DNA from: Streptomyces sp. NBC_01463
GTDB lineage: Bacteria > Actinomycetota > Actinomycetes > Streptomycetales > Streptomycetaceae
Assembly (NCBI GenBank): GCA_036227345.1
Contig: CP109468.1
Location: 1,860,001-1,924,000, forward strand
DNA: 64,000 nucleotides
Reading direction: 5' to 3'
Shown: positions 35,377 to 43,520 of the stretch, in pieces
Layout of the letters: every line of letters begins with the position of its first letter
How positions within the stretch are numbered: the first letter of the stretch is position 1
Program-made: the position numbers and the translations under genes
Notes under the pieces: generated by a model
What the model saw: only the letters and a program-made list of their open reading frames with translations
What the model was told of the DNA's origin: nothing
Database searches by the model: none

Positions 35377-36579
35377 TCAGTCGGCGGTCGGAGGGTTCGG
35401 AGGCTGCGGGCGGGGGGACGAGCGGAAATCCGCGTCGAAGCGGTCCGGCCGGAAGGGTTCGGGGTCGACCTCGGGCTTCTCCCCGCGGATCGCCGCGGTG
35501 ATCAGCGCCGCCGTCGCCGGTGCGAGCCCGATCCCCGCGCCCTCGTGGCCGCACGCGTGGAAGAGGCCCGGCACCCGGCGGTCGGGGCCGATCGCGGGGA
35601 GGTGGTCGGGCAGATAGGGGCGGAAGCCGTGGTACGCCCGCAGGACGCTGGTGTCCGCGAGGACCGGGAAGAGCGCGGCCGCCGCCGCGGCGAGCCGGCT
35701 GATCACCGGGACGGACACCGTGCGGTCGAATCCGACCCGTTCGCGGCTGGCGCCGATGAGGACCGGGCCGGACGGCGTGCCCTCCACCACGGGCGAGGTC
35801 TGCAGGGCGGCGGACGCGCTCGACACATCGGCCACGTACTCCGCGGCGTACACCTTGTGCCTGATCAGGGGCGGCAGCGGCTCGGTGACCAGGACGAAGC
35901 CGCGCCGGGGCAGGACCGGCAGCTCCACGCCCGCCAGTGCGGCCAGTTCCCCGCCCCTGACGCCCGTCGCGTTGACCACGGCCGGGGCGAGCAGGTCGCC
36001 CGCGCCGGTCCGCACCCCGCGCACCGCCCCGTTCGGCCCCGTCAGCACGGCGGTGACCGCATTGCCCAGGTGCAGGCTCGCGCCGGCGTCGCGGGCCGCG
36101 CGGAGCAGGTGCGCCGCAGCCAGGGCCGGCTGGACCTGGGCGTCCTGCGGGTAGAGGAAGCCGCCGGCCAGTCCGGGAGCCAGATGCGGTTCGAGTGCGG
36201 GCAGCTCGTGCGGAGCGACCGCCGAGGCCTGCACCCCTGCCGCCGCCTGACGGGCCGCGGTCGCGGTCAGTCCGGCCAGCGACTCGGGTCCGGCCGCGAC
36301 GACCAGGCCACCCTTCTGCTCGAACTCCACTGCTGTCGGGAGCAGTTCGGCCAGCTCGCGCCAGAGCGCGGCGGAGAGGAGAGCCAGGTCGAGCTCCGGT
36401 CCCGGCAGCTTGTCGGAGACCAGGAGGTTCCCCTCCCCCGCCCCCGTGGTGCCGCCGGCGACCGGTCCCCGGTCCACCACCGCGACCGAGAGTCCGGACC
36501 GGGCGGCGTCATGGGCACAGGCCGCGCCGACCACCCCGGCCCCGACGACGACCACGTCCCAAGGCTGTTTCGTGAACAC
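35377..36579 (-). CDS. DAO-family FAD oxidoreductase (D-hydroxyproline dehydrogenase catalytic subunit)
   Basis: 400 aa. FAD motif DVVVVGAGVVGAACAHDAARSG at the N terminus and the C-terminal GLFHACGHEGAGIGLAPATAALI segment are typical of DAO/glycine oxidase-like subunits. With the two following genes it forms an HcnABC/LhpBEF-like set that oxidises cis-4-hydroxy-D-proline to the pyrroline. GTG 36579 has no ribosome-binding site but a good -10 element ends four bases before it, so the mRNA is probably leaderless. First gene of a five-gene catabolic operon. Confidence 0.87.
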   Translation of the reverse strand: MFTKQPWDVVVVGAGVVGAACAHDAARSGLSVAVVDRGPVAGGTTGAGEGNLLVSDKLPGPELDLALLSAALWRELAELLPTAVEFEQKGGLVVAAGPESLAGLTATAARQAAAGVQASAVAPHELPALEPHLAPGLAGGFLYPQDAQVQPALAAAHLLRAARDAGASLHLGNAVTAVLTGPNGAVRGVRTGAGDLLAPAVVNATGVRGGELAALAGVELPVLPRRGFVLVTEPLPPLIRHKVYAAEYVADVSSASAALQTSPVVEGTPSGPVLIGASRERVGFDRTVSVPVISRLAAAAAALFPVLADTSVLRAYHGFRPYLPDHLPAIGPDRRVPGLFHACGHEGAGIGLAPATAALITAAIRGEKPEVDPEPFRPDRFDADFRSSPRPQPPNPPTAD

Positions 36580-36583
36580 GTCA

Positions 36584-36614
36584 GTAATATGTCACATGGC
36601 TCTGATGGCGCCAA
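36584..36614 (-). promoter_or_regulatory. Promoter of the hydroxyproline operon with overlapping operator
   Basis: On the minus strand TTGGCG (36609-36614) and TATTAC (36584-36589) are 19 bp apart; the start point would fall at the GTG 36579, giving a leaderless message. ATGTCACAT at 36589-36597 sits in the spacer next to the -10, where a bound repressor would block the promoter. Confidence 0.5.
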
Positions 36615-36774
36615 GAGGTCGTCCGGACCATTGATATGACGATGCGTCACGTCCACCGCCAACGCTTCGAACAGGGCCGACGGGGTTGTCGTCGGCGGTC
36701 GGTGAGGGGTGGACGCGGACCGCTGGGGAAGGCAAGCCCTTGACCATGCGCAAGTGCCGACCCGAGGAGCAGCG

Positions 36775-39700
36775 ATGCACGACGACAGCGCACTGGTGGA
36801 GGGCCGGCTGGAGCGGGCCCTGCGCCAGTTCATCCGCCCCGCCGAGTACGCGGCGCGGACCCCGCTCGCCCTGACCGTCTGGCACGCGCCGGGCGAGCCT
36901 GTTCCGGTGACGGTGGCGCTGGCCGCGCGGTACGAGCCGTTCACCGCGGGCACGGAGTGGGGAGGTCCGTGGTCCACCAGCTGGTTCCGGCTGGAGGGGA
37001 CGGTGCCCGGCGAGTGGGCGGGCCGCCGGGTCGAGGTGGTCGTCGACCCCGGCTTCTCCGGTCAGGCGCCCGGCTTCCAGGCGGAGGGGATGCTGTACGA
37101 CGCCGAGGGCGTGCCGCTCAAGGGGATCCACCCGCGCAACCGGCACCTGACGGTCGGCGCTCCTGCCGCGGGCGGCGAGCCCGTCGCCCTGCTGCTGGAG
37201 GCGGCGGCCAACCCCGCCGTCCTGGAACACGGCTTCGTGCCGACGCCGCTCGGGGACGTCCTCACGGCGGGCGACGCACCGCTGTACCGGTTCGCGTCCG
37301 CGGACCTCGCGGTGCTGGACGAGGAGGTGTGGCACCTGGTCCTGGACATCGAGGTGCTGTCCGAGCTGATGCGGGAGCTGCCCGCCGACCGGTCGCGGCG
37401 CCACGAGATCCTGCGGGCGCTGGAGCGCATGCTCGACGCCCTGGACCTGCACGACGTGTCCGGCACCGCGGCCGCCGGCCGGGCCGAGCTGGCCGAAGCC
37501 CTGTCGCGCCCGGCGTCGGCGAGCGCGCACCGGATCTCGGCCGCCGGGCACGCCCACATCGATTCGGCGTGGCTGTGGCCGCTGCGCGAGACGGTGCGCA
37601 AGGCCTCGCGCACCTTCGCCAACGTGACCGCGCTGGCCCGCGACTACCCGGAGCTGGTCTTCGCCTGTTCGCAGGCCCAGCAGTACGCCTGGGTGAAGGA
37701 GCACCAGCCGCATATCTGGGAGCGGATCGTGCGGGCGGTGGCGGACGGCCAGTGGGAGCCCGTGGGCTCGATGTGGGTGGAGTCCGATGCCAACATGCCG
37801 GGCGGCGAGGCGCTGGCCCGGCAGATCGTGCACGGGAAGCGGTTCTTCGAGCAGGAGCTGGGGGTGGAGACCGAGGAGATCTGGCTGCCGGACTCCTTCG
37901 GCTACACCGCCGCGTTCCCCCAGCTGGCACGGCTGGCGGGCATCCGGTGGTTCCTGACGCAGAAGCTGTCGTGGAACCAGACGAACGAGATGCCGCACCA
38001 CACCTTCTGGTGGGAGGGGATCGACGGCACCCGCGTCTTCACCCACTTCCCGCCCGTCGACACCTACAACGCACACTTCCACGCCCGTGAACTCGCCCAT
38101 GCGGAACGGAACTTCCGCGACAAGGGGCGGGCCACCCGCTCCCTGGTGCCGTTCGGCTGGGGCGACGGCGGCGGGGGGCCGACCCGGGAGATGCTGGAGA
38201 AGGCCCGCAGGCTGGCCGACCTGGAGGGGTCGCCGCGGGTCGAGATCGAGAGGCCGTCCGCGTTCTTCGCCGCGGCCGAGGAGGAGTACGGATCCCAGGC
38301 ACCGGTCTGGTCGGGTGAGCTCTACCTGGAGCTGCACCGGGCCACGTACACCACCCAGGCCAAGACGAAGCAGGGCAACCGGCGCAGTGAACACCTGCTC
38401 CGCGAGGCGGAGTTGTGGGCGACGACGGCCGCCCTCAGGGCGCCCGGCTACCGCTATCCGTACGAGGCGCTGGACCGGATCTGGAAGACGGTGCTGCTCC
38501 ACCAGTTCCACGACATCCTGCCGGGTTCGTCGATCGCCTGGGTCCACCGCGAGGCCCGCGACACCTACGAGCAGGTCCGTGCGGAGCTCGCCGATCTGGT
38601 GGCGGACGCGGTCACGGCACTGGGCGCCGCACAGGGTCTGGTCGCCCTCAACTCGGCGCCGTACGACCGCAGTCAGGTGATCGAACTGGACGCGGAGGCG
38701 AGCGGCGTGCTGCCGTCCGGGGCGCGGGTGCAGCAGCTGGGCGAGGGACGCACGGCGGTGCTGGCGGTGTCGCCGGGGCTCGGCGCGGGACTGCTGGACG
38801 GTGCGGCGGCTCCGGAGCGGGAGGTGACCGTCGACGGGGCGGGGGACGGCGGGGCCGTGCTCGACAACGGCCTGCTGCGCGTCACCGTCGACCGGGACGG
38901 GCTGATCGGCTCGGTCCGCGATCTGACGGCCGGCCGCGAGGTGCTGGCCCCCGGGCACCGGGCCAACCTCCTCCAGCTGCACCCGGACCACCCCAACAAC
39001 TGGGACGCCTGGGACATCGACCGCCACTACCGCCGCTCCCGGACCGACCTGACGGCGGCGGAGTCGGTCGAGACGGTGGAGGACGGGCCGCTGCGCGCGG
39101 CCGTGCGGGTGGTGCGGGTGTTCGGCTCGTCCCGGATCGTGCAGGAGATCCGGCTGGCGGCGGGCAGCCGGCAGGTCGACATCGAGACCGAGGTGGACTG
39201 GCAGGAGTCGGAGAAGGTCCTGAAGGCGGCATTCCCGCTCGATGTCCACGCCGAACGGTCCACGGCCGAGATCCAGTTCGGCCACGTCCACCGGGCCACC
39301 CATGACAACACCGGCTGGGACGCGGCCCGTTTCGAGATCTGCGCACACCGCTGGCTGCGGGTCGCGGAGCCGGGGTACGGCGTCGCACTGCTGAACGACT
39401 CGACGTACGGGCACGAGGTGACCCGTACCCCGCACGAGGCCGGACTCGGCACCACCGTACGGCTGACGCTGCTGCGCGCCCCGCACAGCCCGGACCCGGA
39501 GACGGACCTCGGCACGCACCGCTTCAGCTACGCGCTCGCGCCCGGCGCGGAGATCACCGATGCGGTGCGCGAGGGCCTGGCGCTCAATCTGCCGCTGCGG
39601 GCGGCGGTCGCCCCCGTGGTTCCGTCACTGGTGGCGACGGGGCATCCGGCGGTCACCGTGGAGTCGGTGAAGCTGGCCGAGGACGGCGGCGGCGATGTGA

Positions 39701-39888
39701 TCGTCCGGCTCTACGAGTCGGCGGGCGGCCGCGCGGACACGACGCTCCGGGTCTCGTTCCCCGTCGTGGCGGCGCAGATCACCGACCTGCTGGAACGGCC
39801 GCTGCACGCGGCGACGACCGATGCGCACGGACTCGTCCTGACGCTGCGGCCGTTCCAGATCCTGACGCTGCGGCTCACCCCGGCCTAG
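36775..39888 (+). CDS. GH38 alpha-mannosidase
   Basis: 1037 aa, normal for bacterial and class II-like enzymes. Zinc-binding HAHIDSAWLWPLRE at 259-272, catalytic nucleophile Asp373 in LPDSFGYTAAFPQ, a middle helical domain (HQFHDILPGSSIAWVHREA) and C-terminal beta domains (GHVHRATHDNTGWDAARFE). No signal peptide, so it acts in the cytoplasm on imported mannosides or glycopeptide fragments. ATG 36775 follows GAGGAG. Divergent from the hydroxyproline operon; breakdown of glycoproteins could link the two, but this is inference. Confidence 0.93.
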   Translation: MHDDSALVEGRLERALRQFIRPAEYAARTPLALTVWHAPGEPVPVTVALAARYEPFTAGTEWGGPWSTSWFRLEGTVPGEWAGRRVEVVVDPGFSGQAPGFQAEGMLYDAEGVPLKGIHPRNRHLTVGAPAAGGEPVALLLEAAANPAVLEHGFVPTPLGDVLTAGDAPLYRFASADLAVLDEEVWHLVLDIEVLSELMRELPADRSRRHEILRALERMLDALDLHDVSGTAAAGRAELAEALSRPASASAHRISAAGHAHIDSAWLWPLRETVRKASRTFANVTALARDYPELVFACSQAQQYAWVKEHQPHIWERIVRAVADGQWEPVGSMWVESDANMPGGEALARQIVHGKRFFEQELGVETEEIWLPDSFGYTAAFPQLARLAGIRWFLTQKLSWNQTNEMPHHTFWWEGIDGTRVFTHFPPVDTYNAHFHARELAHAERNFRDKGRATRSLVPFGWGDGGGGPTREMLEKARRLADLEGSPRVEIERPSAFFAAAEEEYGSQAPVWSGELYLELHRATYTTQAKTKQGNRRSEHLLREAELWATTAALRAPGYRYPYEALDRIWKTVLLHQFHDILPGSSIAWVHREARDTYEQVRAELADLVADAVTALGAAQGLVALNSAPYDRSQVIELDAEASGVLPSGARVQQLGEGRTAVLAVSPGLGAGLLDGAAAPEREVTVDGAGDGGAVLDNGLLRVTVDRDGLIGSVRDLTAGREVLAPGHRANLLQLHPDHPNNWDAWDIDRHYRRSRTDLTAAESVETVEDGPLRAAVRVVRVFGSSRIVQEIRLAAGSRQVDIETEVDWQESEKVLKAAFPLDVHAERSTAEIQFGHVHRATHDNTGWDAARFEICAHRWLRVAEPGYGVALLNDSTYGHEVTRTPHEAGLGTTVRLTLLRAPHSPDPETDLGTHRFSYALAPGAEITDAVREGLALNLPLRAAVAPVVPSLVATGHPAVTVESVKLAEDGGGDVIVRLYESAGGRADTTLRVSFPVVAAQITDLLERPLHAATTDAHGLVLTLRPFQILTLRLTPA

Positions 39889-39909
39889 GCGGGCACCGCG
39901 CCCCGCCCC

Positions 39910-39947
39910 GCCCCGCCCGGAGCAGGCAAAGGCCCTACGGGCGGGGC
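39910..39947. terminator. Bidirectional terminator hairpin
   Basis: 10-bp GC stem (39910-39919 and 39938-39947) between convergent mannosidase and poxB, overlapping the poxB 3' end. Confidence 0.6.
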
Positions 39948-41677
39948 ACGTTGCGCAGGTTGGACCGGGCCATCTGCACCATCCGGCCCACGCCGCCGTC
40001 CAGCACGATCTTGCTGGCGGAGAGCGCGAAGCCGGTCACCATGTCCGCGCTGATCCGCGGCGGGATGGAGAGCGCGTTCGGGTCGGTGACGATGTCGACG
40101 AGGGCCGGACCCTTGTGCTTGAAGGCATCCTTCAGTGCGCTCTCCAGCTGCTTGGGCTTCTCGACCCGCACGCCGTACGCCCCCGAGGCCCGCGCGACGG
40201 CGGCGAAGTCCGGGTTCTTGTTGGTCGTCCCGAACGAGGGCAGCCCCGCCACCAGCATCTCCAGCTCGACCATGCCCAGCGAGGAGTTGTTGAACAGGAC
40301 GACCTTCACCGGCAGGTCGTACTGGACGAGGGTCAGGAAGTCCCCCATCAGCATGGTGAATCCGCCGTCCCCGGACATCGACACGACCTGCCGGTTCCGG
40401 TCGGTGAACTGGGCGCCGATGGCCTGCGGCAGCGCGTTCGCCATCGAGCCGTGGCTGAACGAACCGATCACCCGGCGTTTGCCGTTCGGTGTCAGATAGC
40501 GGGCCGCCCACACGTTGCACATGCCGGTGTCGACGGTGAACACCGCGTCGTCGTCCGCGATGTCGTCCAGGACCGACGCCACGTACTCCGGGTGGATCGG
40601 GACGTGCTTGTCGACCTTGCGGGTGTACGCGCTGATCACACCCTCCAGCGCGTCCGCGTGCTTCTTCAGCATCCGGTCGAGGAACTTGCGGTCGCTCTTG
40701 GCCTTCACCCGCGGGGTGAGACAGCGCAGGGTCTCGCGGACATCGCCCCAGACCGCCAGATCGAGCTTGGAGCGGCGGCCCAGGTGTTCGGGGCGCACAT
40801 CGACCTGGACGATCTTCACATCGGTGGGCAGGAAGGCGTTGTACGGGAAGTCCGTGCCGAGCAGGATCAGCAGATCGCACTCGTTGGTGGCCTCGTACGC
40901 GGCGCCGTAGCCGAGCAGCCCGCTCATGCCGACGTCGTACGGGTTGTCGTACTGGATCCACTCCTTGCCGCGCAGCGCGTGGCCGACGGGGGCCTTCACC
41001 CGCTCGGCGAACTCCATGACCTCGGCGTGCGCGCCGGCCGTGCCGCTGCCGCAGAACAGCGTCACCCGTTTGGCCTCGTCGACCATCCGGCAGAGCTTCT
41101 CGATCTCCGCGTCACCGGGCCGCACCGAGGGCCGCGAGGTGACCAGGGCGTGCTCGACGGACTTCTCCGGTGCGGGCTGCGAGGCCACGTCGCCGGGCAT
41201 CGAGACGACCGCGACCCCGCCCCGGCCGATCGCGTGCTGAATGGCCGTCTGGAGCAGCCGCGGCATCTGCTGCGGGTTGGAGATCATCTCGTTGTAGTGG
41301 CTGCACTCCTGGAAGAGCAGCTCCGGATGGGTCTCCTGGAAGTAGCCGAGGCCGATCTCGCTCGACGGGATGTGCGAGGCGAGGGCCAGCACGGGGGCCA
41401 TGGACCGGTGCGCGTCGTAGAGGCCGTTGATGAGGTGCAGATTGCCGGGGCCGCACGAGCCGGCGCAGGCCGCCAGCTCGCCGGTGACCTGTGCCTCGGC
41501 TCCGGCGGCGAACGCGGCCGTCTCCTCGTGTCTGACCTGGATCCAGTCGACGTCCGGGTTGCGCCGGATGGCGTCGACCACCGGGTTGAGGCTGTCGCCG
41601 ACTACCCCGTACAGGCGTTTGACGCCCGCCCGGGCGAGGATGTCGACGAACTGCTCCGACACGTTCTGCTTGGCCAT
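39935..41677 (-). CDS. poxB: Thiamine-diphosphate pyruvate oxidase/dehydrogenase (PoxB type)
   Basis: 580 aa. PYR domain with the proton-relay glutamate in RHEETAAFAAG (Glu51), FAD-binding-like middle domain, and a PP domain with the GDG...NN motif (SGDGGFTMLMGDF to VVLFNNSS). SCGPGNLHLINGLYDAHRSMAPVLALASHIPSSEIG is characteristic of PoxB. It decarboxylates pyruvate to acetate, passing electrons to quinone, normally with a C-terminal membrane-binding peptide; the last residues here (MVQMARSNLRNVPRP) could form a short amphipathic helix. A homologous protein in other actinobacteria is also described as a TPP-requiring protein of unknown substrate. Confidence 0.9.
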   Translation of the reverse strand: MAKQNVSEQFVDILARAGVKRLYGVVGDSLNPVVDAIRRNPDVDWIQVRHEETAAFAAGAEAQVTGELAACAGSCGPGNLHLINGLYDAHRSMAPVLALASHIPSSEIGLGYFQETHPELLFQECSHYNEMISNPQQMPRLLQTAIQHAIGRGGVAVVSMPGDVASQPAPEKSVEHALVTSRPSVRPGDAEIEKLCRMVDEAKRVTLFCGSGTAGAHAEVMEFAERVKAPVGHALRGKEWIQYDNPYDVGMSGLLGYGAAYEATNECDLLILLGTDFPYNAFLPTDVKIVQVDVRPEHLGRRSKLDLAVWGDVRETLRCLTPRVKAKSDRKFLDRMLKKHADALEGVISAYTRKVDKHVPIHPEYVASVLDDIADDDAVFTVDTGMCNVWAARYLTPNGKRRVIGSFSHGSMANALPQAIGAQFTDRNRQVVSMSGDGGFTMLMGDFLTLVQYDLPVKVVLFNNSSLGMVELEMLVAGLPSFGTTNKNPDFAAVARASGAYGVRVEKPKQLESALKDAFKHKGPALVDIVTDPNALSIPPRISADMVTGFALSASKIVLDGGVGRMVQMARSNLRNVPRP

Positions 41678-41790
41678 GGGTGCGCGCTCCCTCTGCCTGT
41701 GCTCCGTGCACGTCCGGCTGTCCCGATGCCGGGGCGCGAAACCCCGGCCGGACGGGTTCTCCGGAGTCCATCAACCCATGGCGCGCGGGG

Positions 41791-43380
41791 TTACGCCTCC
41801 CAGACGCCGACCGCCGTCCGGTCGTCGGCGTATCCGGCCACCCTGAGCTGGGTGTCGGCGAGGAACGCGCCGAGGCCGGGTGCCTCGGCGGGTGCCCAGC
41901 GCTCGGCCAGCTCCCCGGCGAGCGCCGGCTCGCCGCGCAGCGGCTCGGCCAGACCCGTGCTGCACAGCAGCAGGGTGTCGCCCGGCCGGGCGACCGAGGC
42001 CCGGAAGCGGAACGGCTCGGCGGGCGGCGGGACGGGAGCCTCGATGTACGGGGCCGGGGCGGTGGTGATCCCCAGGTCCATGGTCAGCCGCTCGTCGTCC
42101 GGCCCGCTCTCGGGTACGGAGGAACCGAAGCCGACCACGGGTTCACCGGTGAGCGCGTCGGTCTGCGGCAGCAGCGGTTCGAGGTCCTGCCAGTGGCCGT
42201 CGCGCAGCCGGAAGAGCCCGCCGCCGCCCACTCCGAAGAAGACCCGGGTGCGGCAGGCGGGGTCGGCGGACAGCAGGAGGCAGCGCAGCCCCGCCGTGTA
42301 CGCGTGGGGTTCCAGACCGAGTTCGGCGGCGCGGGCGCGCAGCTTGCCGTAGCTGCGGTCGGCGAGCCGGTGCAGCCCCGATTTGAGGTCGCCGCGGCGG
42401 CCCGCCCTTATGTCGTCGGAGAGGCGCGCGTGGCTGCGTCCGACGGCTTCGCCGATCCAGCGGCAGGCGTCGGCCGCGGCCAGGTGCGCGCTCTCGGACG
42501 ACCGGGCGCCACCGGCGACGGCGACCAGGACGAGGGCGCTCTCCCCGGTCCCGAACCGGACGGTGAGCAGCGCGTCGCGCCGCGGCTCGCCCCGGAACCG
42601 GGCGGAGTCGCCGCGCACGGACGCGGCCCGCAGGGTGTACGTGCCGTACCGGGCGCCGTCGAGCACGGTGTCGGCGGCGAGGCCGTCCAGTGCGTACGGG
42701 TCGCACGCGGGCAGCGCGGTGGGTTCGGCGTCGTACGTGGGCGGCCGGGCGCCCACATGGCCGACGGGGGGACGCGGCGCGGCCTCCCCGGCGGCGGGCG
42801 GTGGGTCGGCGGCGGGCACCTGACCGTCGGGAACGCCGTCATCGGAGGGCTCGGCCTGCGGCCGCTCGACGACCGGCCGCCGGGGCAGCGGCGGCACCAC
42901 GCCGTCCGGTGCGGGCGGGAGGCTCTGGGCGATGCGGGGATCGGTGCCGGGGCGCGGGGGCGCCGGCGGCTCGGGCGGCAGGACGGGTTCGGGCGGCACG
43001 ACCGGTGCGGGCGGCGCAGGCGGCAGAGGCGCAGGTGCCGGCGTAGGGGTGGATGCCGGCGTCGGGGTCGTGAAGGTGCGGGGGCGTGGTGGGCCGGACG
43101 GTGGCTCCCACGGGGCGCGCGTGCTCACCTCGGGCAGCACGTCCGGCGGGGTGTCCGCCGTCCGGGTGACGGCGGACGTCGCCACCCTTGGTTCGGGCAC
43201 CGCTGCGGCGGCCTCGTACGCCTCACCGCCACCGGCCCCCACGGCTCCCGACGCCGAGTCGAAGCGGTCGTCGAGACTGTCGGCCGCCTGGCTCGCCCCG
43301 GCGTCCGGGGCGGATTCGTCGTACAGCCTGCGCCACCAGTCGTCCTCGTGGGCGGCGGGCCTCTCCCCCTGCTGACTCAT
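41791..43380 (-). CDS. PP2C-like protein with degenerate metal motif
   Basis: 529 aa. N-terminal segment (MSQQGERPAAHEDDWWRRLYDE) that is typical of a streptomycete family, a long Pro-rich linker at about 90-235, and a PP2C_2-type domain after 240 (ASVRGDSARFRGEPRRDA, VGGGGLFRLRDG, GDTLLLCSTGL, GYADDRTAVGV). The first metal motif, usually DG(M/V), reads VAVAGGARSS at 286-295, so the key aspartate is absent, while the last DD is kept. It may bind partners rather than remove phosphate. Start ATG 43380 has only a weak AAGGG close by. Confidence 0.82.
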   Translation of the reverse strand: MSQQGERPAAHEDDWWRRLYDESAPDAGASQAADSLDDRFDSASGAVGAGGGEAYEAAAAVPEPRVATSAVTRTADTPPDVLPEVSTRAPWEPPSGPPRPRTFTTPTPASTPTPAPAPLPPAPPAPVVPPEPVLPPEPPAPPRPGTDPRIAQSLPPAPDGVVPPLPRRPVVERPQAEPSDDGVPDGQVPAADPPPAAGEAAPRPPVGHVGARPPTYDAEPTALPACDPYALDGLAADTVLDGARYGTYTLRAASVRGDSARFRGEPRRDALLTVRFGTGESALVLVAVAGGARSSESAHLAAADACRWIGEAVGRSHARLSDDIRAGRRGDLKSGLHRLADRSYGKLRARAAELGLEPHAYTAGLRCLLLSADPACRTRVFFGVGGGGLFRLRDGHWQDLEPLLPQTDALTGEPVVGFGSSVPESGPDDERLTMDLGITTAPAPYIEAPVPPPAEPFRFRASVARPGDTLLLCSTGLAEPLRGEPALAGELAERWAPAEAPGLGAFLADTQLRVAGYADDRTAVGVWEA

Positions 43381-43455
43381 GCCCTTATTGTCCACCGCGA
43401 AGGGCGTGCGAAAACGGGGCATCCGGAAATAGTGGCCGAGGCCCGTCACGGAATG

Positions 43456-43503
43456 GGTCCGCCGGGCGGCCCCACCCCCCACGGGAAGGACGCCCGGCGG
43501 ACC
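43456..43503 (-). terminator. Terminator hairpin after the second S8 peptidase
   Basis: 13-bp perfect stem (43456-43468 and 43491-43503) with a 22-nt loop, just beyond the peptidase stop at 43521. Confidence 0.6.
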
Positions 43504-43520
43504 GGTCGGGTGATCCGGCG

